DNA from: Solibacillus sp040274725
GTDB lineage: Bacteria > Bacillota > Bacilli > Bacillales_A > Planococcaceae
Length of the DNA stretch: 64,000 nucleotides
NCBI GenBank assembly: GCA_040274725.1
Contig: JBEMAQ010000003.1
Coordinates: 160,822 to 224,821 of the forward strand
Direction of reading: 5' to 3'
Shown here: one piece after another, positions 17,770-26,160 of the stretch
Numbering within the stretch: the first letter of the stretch is position 1
How the letters are laid out: the number at the start of each line of letters is the position of its first letter
Position numbers and translations under genes: made by a program
The notes under the pieces: generated by a model
Told to the model about the DNA's origin: nothing
Databases searched by the model: none
What the model saw: the letters and a program-made list of their open reading frames with translations, nothing else

Positions 17770-19338
17770 TTGAAGAAATATGTATTATCCTTGCTAACAT
17801 TCATCCTAATCTTAGCAATGGCTCTACCTGCTGCTCCTATTAATGCAGCGCAAGTTTTTTCCGATGTACCAACAAATCACAGCAACTATGCTGACATTCA
17901 TTATTTGTTAGAAAAAAAGGTCATTTCTGCGGACAAGAAATCTTATGGTATAAGAGATATCGTGACACGTGAAGAAGTTGCCGTAATGGTAGCAAAAGCT
18001 GTTGGTTTAGATGGGACACCGCGCGCTACAAAATTTAGCGACGTAAAAAAATCCAATCCAAACAGCGGTTATATTCAATCCGCTGTAGAAGCCGGCATTA
18101 TTAATGGTTACACGGATGGCACATTTAAACCAAATACAAAAGTAACGCGTGGCCATATGGCAGCCTTTATTTCACGCGCATTTGATTTACCAAATGGCTC
18201 TAAAACCTTTAAAGATGTAAAAAAGGGACATACCGCGTTTGAAGCAGTCAGTCGCTTAGCTGCGGCGAAAATAACGACTGGCTATGAAGATGGTACGTTT
18301 AAGCCGAATAATCATTTAACTCGTGCTCACATATCAGCCTTTTTAGCACGTGCAATCCAATATATAGAACGTACAAATCCATCTACAAAACCGGGAACTA
18401 AAGATATGCTTGTCCACTTTATCGATGTGGGTCAAGGTGATTCAATCTTTATTCAAGCACCAAATGGCCACAATCTGCTAGTAGATGCTGGGACAAAACA
18501 ATACGGTGATGATGTTGTTGCCTATTTAAAATCACTGAATGTGAAAAAAATTGATTATGTAGTTGCGACACATCCTGATGCAGACCATATCGGTGGTTTA
18601 GAGGCCGTTTTAAATGCCTTTACAATTGGGGAATTCATTAACAGCGGAAAAGTTCATACTACGGTGACGTATAAAAGTCTATTAGAAACCGTTTTAAACA
18701 AAAATATTCCCTACACGGAGCCTTCAACTGGTGACCTAATTGCCTTAGATCGTGCATTGAACATACAAGTGCTAGCAGTTGATGCCGCAAATAATGATAG
18801 CAACAATGCTTCAATCGTTTTAAAGGCAACATATAACAAAGTCTCCTTCCTATTGACAGGGGATGCTGGTGTTGAAGTTGAGAAAGTGATTACGCAGAAA
18901 TATGATGTAGCTGCAACCATTTTAAAAGCAGGACACCATGGTTCAAATACAAGTAACTCATTGGCATTTTTACAAAAAGTAAATCCTGAGGCTGTTATTT
19001 TAAGCTACGGCAAAGAAAATAGTTATGGCCACCCTCACAGTGAAGTAATAGCTAATGTTAAACAAGTTGGCGCTAAAGCCTATTCAACAGCACAGGACGG
19101 TACAATTATTGTCAAAACAAATGGTTCTACTTATTCAGTTGATGCACATGTGTTTACAGTTCCAGAAAATTTAATTGGTGACGTAAAATCAGGAACATAC
19201 GTAATAGCCGGTGCACCAACAGAATTTCAAAATTGTGATGCTATGAGAGCGTATTACCCATCTGGCGTTCAATCAACGCATCCAGCATATTCGAAAAAAC
19301 AAGACCGCGATCTTGATAACTGGGCTTGTGAAAAGTGA
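17770..19338 (+). CDS. secreted SLH-domain metallo-beta-lactamase-fold protein with excalibur tail
   Basis: Signal peptide (about 1-27), three S-layer homology repeats (about 28-85, 88-145, 150-205, with TREEVAVMVAKA, TRGHMAAFISRA, TRAHISAFLARA), then a ComEC/Rec2-like metallo-beta-lactamase domain (about 218-440) with THPDADHIGG and GHHGSNTSNS, then an excalibur Ca-binding end (DRDLDNWACEK). This predicts a wall-anchored hydrolase; ComEC-like MBL relatives cleave nucleic acid or phosphodiesters, but the substrate here is unknown. The start is TTG 17770, 8 bases after CAGGAGG; a GTG at 17752 would place the binding site in the gene. 522 residues. Confidence 0.88.
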   Translation: MKKYVLSLLTFILILAMALPAAPINAAQVFSDVPTNHSNYADIHYLLEKKVISADKKSYGIRDIVTREEVAVMVAKAVGLDGTPRATKFSDVKKSNPNSGYIQSAVEAGIINGYTDGTFKPNTKVTRGHMAAFISRAFDLPNGSKTFKDVKKGHTAFEAVSRLAAAKITTGYEDGTFKPNNHLTRAHISAFLARAIQYIERTNPSTKPGTKDMLVHFIDVGQGDSIFIQAPNGHNLLVDAGTKQYGDDVVAYLKSLNVKKIDYVVATHPDADHIGGLEAVLNAFTIGEFINSGKVHTTVTYKSLLETVLNKNIPYTEPSTGDLIALDRALNIQVLAVDAANNDSNNASIVLKATYNKVSFLLTGDAGVEVEKVITQKYDVAATILKAGHHGSNTSNSLAFLQKVNPEAVILSYGKENSYGHPHSEVIANVKQVGAKAYSTAQDGTIIVKTNGSTYSVDAHVFTVPENLIGDVKSGTYVIAGAPTEFQNCDAMRAYYPSGVQSTHPAYSKKQDRDLDNWACEK

Positions 19339-19357
19339 TTTTATCTAATTAAAAATA

Positions 19358-19432
19358 GCACTCAGAAGAATTGATTTTGAGATTATGGTTCATCTCACAC
19401 GGCTCAATTTTTCTGGGTGTTTTTTCTTTTTG
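19358..19432 (+). terminator. terminator after SLH-MBL gene
   Basis: GCACTCAGAAGAATTG at 19358-19373 pairs imperfectly with CAATTTTTCTGGGTG at 19405-19419 and is followed by TTTTTTC. The long loop holds a second weak stem (TGAGAT...ATCTCA). Confidence 0.6.
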
Positions 19433-19581
19433 GACTATCCATAAATCATTTAAAGTACTTTTCTATCAACAAGCAAAACGCCAAACAAATAAAATTTCAG
19501 CTTACAATTTGGGTATTCTCCTATTCATAAGTACGAATCACTTCGTATGATAAGTATAACTATATATTGGAGGTCATTGTC

Positions 19582-19842
19582 ATGCAAACTAATAACAGGA
19601 AGAAAAAGAGCGAACCAGCACTAGATAATATCCCCGTAAGCCAGGCCGCTTCACTTGAAGTTATCGCTGGGTTATTCGCAACACTCGCTGAAGGGCTTGG
19701 CACATTCGCTGCTGCGCTCGCCATTCAGGAAACCGAGCAGCAAACAAACGCTAATAATGCTGACCTGCAAAAAATCCATGAGCAACTTCACTATTTGACA
19801 AAGGAAGTGAAGAAAATTTCAAGGGCGTTGAATATATCCTGA
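19582..19842 (+). CDS. small hypothetical protein upstream of cotJ
   Basis: About 86 residues. A basic N-terminus (NNRKKKSE) is followed by an Ala/Leu/Gly-rich helix (about 23-50: SLEVIAGLFATLAEGLGTFA) and a C-terminal heptad-like coiled coil (LQKIHEQLHYLTKEVKKISRAL). TTGGAGG lies 8 bases before the ATG. No family is recognised. Its place just ahead of cotJABC suggests a spore-related role, but about 100 bases and possibly a separate promoter lie between them. Confidence 0.6.
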   Translation: MQTNNRKKKSEPALDNIPVSQAASLEVIAGLFATLAEGLGTFAAALAIQETEQQTNANNADLQKIHEQLHYLTKEVKKISRALNIS

Positions 19843-19942
19843 ATTTCTTAACATACATACGCTACACTCCCTTCTTGAGGAATCATTCCGCGAATTTTGT
19901 CATATATTGACTATATTCACATCATTCAGAAAGGAGGATCCA

Positions 19943-20170
19943 ATGTTTTCGCAGTACAAATATTGGCGTCCATTCATTAGCCCAAACGACCCTTGCCCAC
20001 CGATAAAGGTAAAAACCTTCGTCACACCCCCGCAACTCTATATCGGCTTTCAACCGACTAGCTTACCGCAATTTCCGACCGCTCAGGAAGCGTTAAAGCA
20101 CGGCACACTCTGGCCCCAGCTTTTTAGTCCTTATCCAAATCCGCAAAAGGAAGTGACCCCTCGTGAGTAA
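19943..20170 (+). CDS. cotJA: spore coat-associated protein CotJA
   Basis: 75-residue CotJA with the family layout: an N-terminal YKYWRPFISPNDPCPPIKVKTF block, then proline-rich PPQLYIGFQPTSLPQF and AQEALKHGTLWPQLFSPY. AAAGGAGG precedes the ATG by 6 bases. First gene of the cotJABC operon, made in the mother cell in B. subtilis; it overlaps cotJB. Confidence 0.92.
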   Translation: MFSQYKYWRPFISPNDPCPPIKVKTFVTPPQLYIGFQPTSLPQFPTAQEALKHGTLWPQLFSPYPNPQKEVTPRE

Positions 20171-20426
20171 AGTCATGCCGCCAGAATTTTATCAGCTTCT
20201 TGAGGAAATTCAAGCAATCGATTTTGTCATTGTCGAGCTAAATCTTTATTTAGACACCCATCCAGCTGATTTCGAGGCGATTGAACAATTCAATAACGCG
20301 ACAGAAAAAAGTATGCAACTAAAAATAAATTTTGAGCAGAAGTTTGGCCCTTTAATGAATTTTGGACGCAGTTATTCAAACTACCCATTTAACTGGGTAG
20401 AGACGCCGTGGCCTTGGCAAGTTTGA
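20163..20426 (+). CDS. cotJB: spore coat protein CotJB
   Basis: 87-residue CotJB. It carries the family features LLEEIQAIDFVIVELNLYLDTHP and the C-terminal W-rich end NWVETPWPWQV. It starts at GTG overlapping the cotJA stop, with AAAGGAAG 9 bases upstream inside cotJA, so translation is probably coupled. Confidence 0.92.
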   Translation: MSKVMPPEFYQLLEEIQAIDFVIVELNLYLDTHPADFEAIEQFNNATEKSMQLKINFEQKFGPLMNFGRSYSNYPFNWVETPWPWQV

Positions 20427-20450
20427 TGCATATGAGGAGGAAAATATACT

Positions 20451-21020
20451 GTGTGGTATTATGAAAAAAAGCTGCAGTACCCGGTAAAGGTAAGTACCTG
20501 TAATCCGCAGCTCGCCAAATATTTAGTGGAACAATACGGGGGCGCTGACGGGGAATTGGCTGCGGCACTGCGCTATATGAATCAGCGCTATACAATTCCC
20601 GATAAAGTAGTTGGTCTGTTAACCGATATTGCGACCGAAGAATTTTCGCATCTCGAAATGATTGCGACGATGATTTATAAGCTGACAAAAGATGCAACAC
20701 CTGAACAATTAAAGGAAGCCGGCCTTGGCGACCATTTCGTCAACCATGATCATGCCTTATTTTATGAAAATGCATCCGGCGTCCCTTTTACCGCCTCTTA
20801 TATTCAAGCAAAAGGAGACCCGATTGCCGATTTATATGAAGATATTGCCGCCGAAGAAAAGGCCCGCGCCACATATCAATGGATTATTGATCTTTCCGAT
20901 GATACCGACTTAAATGATAGTTTAGCCTTTTTACGAGAACGTGAAATTGTCCACTCGCTCCGTTTCAGGGAAGCTGTTGAAATGTTAAAAGATGATCGCG
21001 ATACAAAAAAAGTCTTTTAA
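20451..21020 (+). CDS. cotJC: CotJC, manganese catalase-like spore coat protein
   Basis: 189-residue ferritin-like protein of the manganese catalase family. Metal-ligand motifs are visible: E in DGELAAALRYMNQ, EEFSHLEM, and EEKARATYQW with H in REIVHSLRFREA. It probably protects the spore from peroxide or stores metal in the coat; activity of CotJC itself is little documented. It starts at GTG with GAGGAGG upstream. Last gene of cotJABC. Confidence 0.92.
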   Translation: MWYYEKKLQYPVKVSTCNPQLAKYLVEQYGGADGELAAALRYMNQRYTIPDKVVGLLTDIATEEFSHLEMIATMIYKLTKDATPEQLKEAGLGDHFVNHDHALFYENASGVPFTASYIQAKGDPIADLYEDIAAEEKARATYQWIIDLSDDTDLNDSLAFLREREIVHSLRFREAVEMLKDDRDTKKVF

Positions 21021-21024
21021 CAGC

Positions 21025-21408
21025 TCACTTCTTTAATGTTAACTCGATTGTTTCCACCTGGTCATTCCACCAAATGGTCATGCTTATTTCTTCACTTTCA
21101 TCAGTAACGGCACAACCTGTACAGCTACTAATACCGGTATTAAACTTCCCATGCTCATCTATTACTGTTTTCCCCTTCTGACTGTGACCACTTCTTAAAT
21201 ATTCGACCTCAAAAGGAACAGCCTCATCCCCTACATACTCAAATCGATAAATCGTTTCTTCACTATTCGAGCTATGAATAACTGCTTCATAACGAACAAT
21301 CCAGTGCTCACTTTCCCCTACAAAAAATAACGTGTTAGCATTCGAGCAGGCTGATAATAGCGCTACTAGTAGTAATGCTGCGCTATATTTTATTAGTACT
21401 GCCTTCAT
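21025..21408 (-). CDS. small lipoprotein, unknown function
   Basis: 127-residue protein with a signal peptide ending in the lipobox LLSACSN (Cys about residue 21). The mature part is a short beta-rich domain with a CTGC motif (SSCTGCAV) that might bind metal or form a disulfide. I recognise no family. It is convergent with cotJC, only 4 bases from its stop. Confidence 0.65.
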   Translation of the reverse strand: MKAVLIKYSAALLLVALLSACSNANTLFFVGESEHWIVRYEAVIHSSNSEETIYRFEYVGDEAVPFEVEYLRSGHSQKGKTVIDEHGKFNTGISSCTGCAVTDESEEISMTIWWNDQVETIELTLKK

Positions 21409-21513
21409 TAGAGAGCCTCCTTATGTTACTAATAGTTATTGGACTAGATGGATGAGGGAAATTCAATCATTGAAGAAATTCATAAATAGCTCACATTCAT
21501 CGGTAAACAAATC

Positions 21514-21548
21514 AAAGAGGAAAGCCGATTAGTTGGCTTTCCTCTTTT
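21514..21548. terminator. bidirectional terminator
   Basis: Perfect stem AAAGAGGAAAGCC / GGCTTTCCTCTTT with an 8-base loop, ahead of the 3' end of the VanW gene and upstream of the small lipoprotein gene. Confidence 0.75.
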
Positions 21549-21605
21549 GATACCTGCATCCTAATGGCCAAGTCCGTCCACTCTTATCTAATTAATCCGC
21601 TGATT

Positions 21606-22592
21606 CTATCCCTCATTAAACATCGCCTCATACTTCTGCGCCGTTCTAATTTCTACTGTCAACACACCATCAAGGTACATCGTCCGAATTAAAAAAGGAG
21701 CCCCACTACTATTTTGAAATTTGAAATCTAATGTTCCATAAGAAACCGTTGCATCTCTTCCCGCCGGAACATAGCCTATACTTAGGGAATGATGATGTCT
21801 TTCTGTCATTTTGACACCGAGTTGATCGACTGCATTAAATAATGTGGACGACGTTTGACAAATCCCTCCACCAATCCCCATGACGTATTCCTGATTAATA
21901 ATTTCTAGCGCAGGTTGATACCCCCTCTCCTCTGTTCTTTCCCCGACCATGGTGTTAAAAGAGAAGTAGTCACCGTCCCCTACCAAAATGTGATCGAGCG
22001 CATTCGCAGACAGCTCAATATTTTTGCTCCTACCGATGTCAGATGCCTTAAAATACGTCGTAAAAGAAGCAATCGTCACCTCATCTAAAAAAGGAATGTC
22101 CTCGCTCTTATAATTACTTTCCGTCACATAGAGAGGTAAATCTACGTTGCCCCCATCTTTTGAAGCAGCGAGTATTTTTTCCACTAACTCACTTTCCTTT
22201 AAAATCACACGAGGATTGCCTTTAATTATTTGACCGTCGTCGCCTATTTTATCTAGCACCATCGTTTGATCATAGCCTGAGGAGGTATCTGTCCCCCTCG
22301 CCAATTGTTTCGCCAACTCTTGGATTTTTTCTTGATACAAGTCAAAATCCGTCTCATACGCCAAATCTTGTGGTGTGATGGAAGTGACTAATTCTAGCGT
22401 TCGTGGATCCGTTATCGTTACACGTACAGGTTGTATTTGTTGTTCATTTTCCTCTTCCTGATCCACATCATTTTCTAGAACAACATCTAACGGACTCTCT
22501 TGATCCAAATCGGCTAAACTGGACGCTTTTTCCTGACACCCTCCCAACAGACAAGCACTTACCAAAACAAACGGTATCATCCACATTTTCAT
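21606..22592 (-). CDS. VanW-domain lipoprotein
   Basis: 328 residues: signal peptide with lipobox LLGGCQE (Cys about 19), an acidic linker, then a YoaR/VanW region with the typical GDYFSFN, GERTEERGYQPALEI, and GGGICQTSSTLFNAV. VanW-like proteins are cell-envelope proteins of unsettled activity, sometimes linked to peptidoglycan. It starts at ATG, with a weak AGGAG-like site about 6 bases before it. It stands alone between terminators. Confidence 0.85.
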   Translation of the reverse strand: MKMWMIPFVLVSACLLGGCQEKASSLADLDQESPLDVVLENDVDQEEENEQQIQPVRVTITDPRTLELVTSITPQDLAYETDFDLYQEKIQELAKQLARGTDTSSGYDQTMVLDKIGDDGQIIKGNPRVILKESELVEKILAASKDGGNVDLPLYVTESNYKSEDIPFLDEVTIASFTTYFKASDIGRSKNIELSANALDHILVGDGDYFSFNTMVGERTEERGYQPALEIINQEYVMGIGGGICQTSSTLFNAVDQLGVKMTERHHHSLSIGYVPAGRDATVSYGTLDFKFQNSSGAPFLIRTMYLDGVLTVEIRTAQKYEAMFNEG

Positions 22593-22845
22593 CCTGTTAT
22601 TTCTCCTAACTATAAAAGCAAAGATAATACTAGTTTATTCAAGTAACAGCAATTAGTACCCTGTTTCTGTCTGGAAAAATTTCTAACGAACCGTTACCAA
22701 CTGAAATCCAGCCATTAGATCTCGGAGAAATCCGTTCATTCCCGTTTTAGAAGAGAGACTTGATGAGCCAACCATTACCAAATAAATCGATTATACTAAT
22801 ATCCTTTCTACCTGAAAAATAATTAGCACATCCATCGAGCGCGGT

Positions 22846-23556
22846 TTATCTGACTGTTCTCTCTACCATTCGATTTTCAATTTGTTTGTCATTTACATAA
22901 TCTAAATACTGCTGCGCCTGTATAAACGCCTCCTGTAACTCCACTGGCATGTCTGCCACATCTGGCGCACTCGTCACACCGAGCCGAGCCATCGTCGTTT
23001 CATATGTCATTAATGCCTCGATATATTGTGCATATTCCTCCGCTGTTAACAGCTCCCTACTTGATGGTAAGCCGTTTAATCGATCAAACATTGGCTGAAC
23101 CTCGTATAGCGCGGCTTTAATTTCCTCTAGCTGCTGCGCCGGAACAGTGGCGTAATCAATGTTGCCATTTTCGTTGCCGTAATCAAGCATCGCGCCTGTA
23201 AATACTTGTAGTAGCTCCTTAAACTGCTCAAATTCCTCTTCTCCTAAATCCCCCTTTGCTTGTGTAAGCTTCGCGTTAAACAATAAATAGCCTTCCATCG
23301 TAATCTTAAACGCATGTTTTTTCAACTGTTCAAATGAACCATACAGCTCATCCGCCAGTAGCTTTTCATAAGCAAATGCACCGGTTGGAATAATTAAGCA
23401 CGCCGATAACACCGCAATTGCTAGCCTTTTTTTCGTAAAGCGCTTCAATTTGCCGCCCATTTCAGATTTTGCCTTCGTAATACCGAGCTTGCTTCGCTCA
23501 TGTAGCTCCGCAGGTATTTCGATTTTCGCTAGTTGCTCCTTTACATGCTTATCCAT
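22846..23556 (-). CDS. membrane anti-sigma factor-like protein (DUF3600-type)
   Basis: 236 residues. A basic cytosolic N-terminus of about 45 residues, one membrane segment (about 46-64, LAIAVLSACLIIPTGAF), then an extracellular helical, glutamate-rich domain. The topology and the 8-base overlap with an upstream ECF sigma gene point to its anti-sigma factor. The extracellular domain resembles DUF3600 proteins found in the same position in Bacillus. The inducing signal is unknown. Confidence 0.75.
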   Translation of the reverse strand: MDKHVKEQLAKIEIPAELHERSKLGITKAKSEMGGKLKRFTKKRLAIAVLSACLIIPTGAFAYEKLLADELYGSFEQLKKHAFKITMEGYLLFNAKLTQAKGDLGEEEFEQFKELLQVFTGAMLDYGNENGNIDYATVPAQQLEEIKAALYEVQPMFDRLNGLPSSRELLTAEEYAQYIEALMTYETTMARLGVTSAPDVADMPVELQEAFIQAQQYLDYVNDKQIENRMVERTVR

Positions 23557-24073
23557 AATAATCGACCTCCTTCAAATTTTGACGCAGCTTATTTAATGCA
23601 CGGTACAGCACAGACTTTGCGGTTCCAAGTGGCATCTCCAGTATTTCTGAAATCTCCTTCAATGTCCGGTCATCGTAATATTTTAGTAAAATAACGCTCT
23701 TCTCATCCTCTTTTAACAGATCAATGAGCTTATGTAACGAAACCGCCAGTGCAATGTCTGCATCCTCCGTCCCGACAAGCCCTTCAAAATCTGCATGTAA
23801 CGGCATCACCTTATTACTTTCCTTAATCAAATTGAGCGCACAATTAATCGTAATGCGCATAAGCCACGTTTTCACATACTCTGGCTTTTTCAATGTATCA
23901 ATCTTCTTAAACGACTGATACGCCACCTCCTGCACAAGATCCAGCGCATCCTCTTTATTTTTCACATACACATACGCCATTCGGTAAATATCCGCCTCAA
24001 ACTGCTCGAAAAGCATTAAATAGGCCTTATCATTCCCTTTTTGCGCTTTCTTTACTAGACGTTCAAGTTTCAT
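23549..24073 (-). CDS. ECF RNA polymerase sigma factor (SigV-like)
   Basis: 174-residue ECF sigma factor: region 2 with DIYRMAYVYVKNKEDALDLVQEVAYQSF, region 4 with LLKYYDDRTLKEISEILEMPLGTAKSVLYRALNKLR. The start at 24073 follows AAAAGGAGGG by 7 bases; a longer reading begins inside that site. It is followed by its putative anti-sigma gene. Such pairs usually control envelope-stress genes and their own operon; I could not define the promoter. Confidence 0.9.
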   Translation of the reverse strand: MKLERLVKKAQKGNDKAYLMLFEQFEADIYRMAYVYVKNKEDALDLVQEVAYQSFKKIDTLKKPEYVKTWLMRITINCALNLIKESNKVMPLHADFEGLVGTEDADIALAVSLHKLIDLLKEDEKSVILLKYYDDRTLKEISEILEMPLGTAKSVLYRALNKLRQNLKEVDYYG

Positions 24074-24287
24074 CGTGCTGCCCTCCTTTTTTGTTTTACG
24101 TTTATTAGACAACCCGGAAGGTGATTTGGCTTAAATTTTTCCATTAATTTTATTAAAATGCAAATTAGGGGAATAAAAAAGCGCTTCAAACCGTTACTAA
24201 TAAAGAATTTATCCAAAATTCATTTCATAACTCTCCATTCATTTGGTTAATAATAATGAAACATTCATTTTTACAAAGGAGTTACTT

Positions 24288-25529
24288 ATGACAAAAAAAT
24301 TAATTCAGGCAATTTCAGAACATGCCCTGCCATTAAGCGATGCAAGCTTAAATAAAATTGTAGAGGCCGTTGGAGATGCCAACATTGTGATGATTGGCGA
24401 AGCGTCACATGGAACATCAGAATTTTACACAATTCGCGCTGAGCTCTCGAAAAAGTTAATCGAACAAAAAGGATTTCAACTCATTGCAGTAGAAGGCGAT
24501 TGGCCATCCGTGCAAGCAGTGAACCGCTATGTAAAGGGCTACAGCGCTCAAGATGAAACCGCAAAAGATGTTTTAATGCAAGCTTTCCATCGTTGGCCTA
24601 CGTGGATGTGGGCCAATGAAGAAGTCGCAACCTTTACGGAATGGCTAAAAGAGCTCAATAAAAACCGCGAACAAAAAATAGGCTTTTATGGCATTGATTT
24701 ATATAGCCTATTTGAATCCATTGATGAAGTCTTAACCTATTTATCAAATCATCCCGAGCATCAGGTGGATTTAGCATATGCAAAAAAGGCTTTTACTTGT
24801 TTTGAACCTTACAATCGCACGGCTGAGCACTACGCCCTTTCTGCCATTCAATTTTCGGATGAATGCATTCGTGAAGTAGCTTCTTTATTACGCTCATTAC
24901 GTGATCATAAGGAACAGTATTCGAGTAAGCAGGAAGAGGATTTACATGTTGTGATGAATGCACTCGTCGCAAAAAATGCAGAAGCATACTACAGAGAGAT
25001 GATATCTGATGAAAAATCGTGGAATACGCGCGATTATCATATGGTGGAAGCGATTCATGAATTGCGCAACTATTACGGAGAAGATACAAAGATAATCATT
25101 TGGGCGCATAACACACATATCGGGGATGCATCTGAAACATCGATGAAAGATGAGCAGCTAATCAATATCGGCCAAGTTCTTCGAGAGCAATGCGGCAAGG
25201 AAAATATCTATGCCATTGGTTTTGGCACTTACACAGGCACGGTCATCGCTGCAGATCGTTGGGGAGACCCTTTTGACATCATACAAGTCCCACCTGCAAA
25301 ACGAAACAAATGGGAAGGTCAACTCCACACAGCAAGCCCCGAAGATAAAGTCTTATTATTTACCGATGAAAATAGAGCGTTGTTTAATGATTGGATTGGC
25401 CACCGTGCGATTGGCGTTGTGTATGATCCCGCGTTTGAGGCCTACGGAAATTACGTTCCTTCTAGAGTTGGTAGCAGGTACGATGCATTTATTTACATCG
25501 ATCAAACGAACGCTTTACATCCTTTCTGA
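24288..25529 (+). CDS. erythromycin esterase family protein
   Basis: 413 residues with the erythromycin-esterase-like signature MIGEASHGTSEFYTIRAEL (catalytic His), AVEGDWPSVQAVNRYV, GFYGIDLYSLFES and WAHNTHIGDA. True Ere enzymes hydrolyse macrolide lactones, but many Bacillus homologues have no shown activity on erythromycin, so resistance should not be assumed. AAAGGAG is 7 bases before the ATG at 24288. Confidence 0.88.
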   Translation: MTKKLIQAISEHALPLSDASLNKIVEAVGDANIVMIGEASHGTSEFYTIRAELSKKLIEQKGFQLIAVEGDWPSVQAVNRYVKGYSAQDETAKDVLMQAFHRWPTWMWANEEVATFTEWLKELNKNREQKIGFYGIDLYSLFESIDEVLTYLSNHPEHQVDLAYAKKAFTCFEPYNRTAEHYALSAIQFSDECIREVASLLRSLRDHKEQYSSKQEEDLHVVMNALVAKNAEAYYREMISDEKSWNTRDYHMVEAIHELRNYYGEDTKIIIWAHNTHIGDASETSMKDEQLINIGQVLREQCGKENIYAIGFGTYTGTVIAADRWGDPFDIIQVPPAKRNKWEGQLHTASPEDKVLLFTDENRALFNDWIGHRAIGVVYDPAFEAYGNYVPSRVGSRYDAFIYIDQTNALHPF

Positions 25530-25596
25530 TACTCACACAGCACCCATTACTTTTGAGGCATTTCATTATCATTAAAGGCTTAATTACAATCTTGAC

Positions 25597-25660
25597 GCTC
25601 AGTTCGGAGAGCATCACCCTGGCAAGATGGAGGTCGCTGGTTCGAGACCAGTCGGGACCA
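25597..25660 (+). pseudogene. 5'-truncated tRNA-Ala(GGC)-like remnant
   Basis: A D-arm (GCTCAGTTCGGAGAGC), an anticodon arm with loop CTGGCAA (anticodon GGC, alanine) and one C-A mismatch in its stem, a 5-base variable loop AGGTC, a good T-arm (CTGG TTCGAGA CCAG) and a 3' acceptor CGGGACC plus A. The bases 5' of the D-arm (AATCTTGA) cannot pair with CGGGACC, so the 5' acceptor strand is missing. It reads like a tRNA cut by recombination, as at an attachment site. Confidence 0.7.
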
Positions 25661-25687
25661 TTATTTTTCAAGAGGCTTGGACAAAAG

Positions 25688-25728
25688 AAAAATGTTAGAC
25701 CAAATTTGCAAATGGTCTAACATTTTTT
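25688..25728. terminator. terminator-like hairpin
   Basis: Stem AAAAATGTTAGACCA / TGGTCTAACATTTTT with a 10-base loop and T-run, shortly after the tRNA remnant. Confidence 0.75.
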
Positions 25729-25870
25729 ACGCTATAGGAACAGAATCGAATGTATAAATCAAAACCTTCATTTGGTACGAGCTGTTATGTATATATCCGC
25801 GTAGACACAGTAACGACTACCAAAATGACGTCAGAATCAATTATTGTGCCGTTCACATTTGATGGATTTT

Positions 25871-26131
25871 TCAGTCAGCAATTTTAAAATCAAGAATCTC
25901 TTCAATTTCTGCTTGGATTTCTTTGTTTACTGAAAGTGCTCGTTGTTTCCGTAATGCCAAATCTGTTTCTTGATCGATAAAGTGATTCGTATGCTCATCA
26001 AAACAAGCATAACAAATTGTGTAAAAATCTTTCTGTTCTTTCTTCAAAAAATCAAATTCCCACGTTTCTAACTCTAAATAGCTTACTTGATCATGGGTTT
26101 CTTTACCGCATAATTCACATGTTGTTTGCAT
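25871..26131 (-). CDS. small zinc-ribbon-like protein
   Basis: 86 residues with CELCGK at 5-8 and CYACFD near 40, two CxxC pairs that probably hold zinc. The rest is helical and charged. Function unknown. It sits 29 bases after the acyl-ACP desaturase on the same strand, so both may share a transcript. Confidence 0.6.
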   Translation of the reverse strand: MQTTCELCGKETHDQVSYLELETWEFDFLKKEQKDFYTICYACFDEHTNHFIDQETDLALRKQRALSVNKEIQAEIEEILDFKIAD

Positions 26132-26160
26132 AATCTAAACCCCTTCCATTGATTTGACGT

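Larger units (their letters stand above)
25530..25870. other. gap holding a tRNA remnant and a terminator-like hairpin
   Basis: The left part contains the tRNA-Ala remnant and the hairpin listed separately. The remaining 140 bases before the next gene show nothing I can name. Confidence 0.5.

Noticed and set aside
24170..24205. 12-base match between the sigma-factor upstream region (GCGCTTCAAACC) and the tRNA-Arg terminator
   Set aside because: The match is short, lies in an AT-rich background and the two places share nothing else; probably chance.
25489..25671. 60-codon minus-strand frame overlapping the end of the esterase gene
   Set aside because: Its N-terminal part is the antisense of the tRNA-Ala remnant and the rest is antisense to the esterase gene; it has no ribosome binding site.
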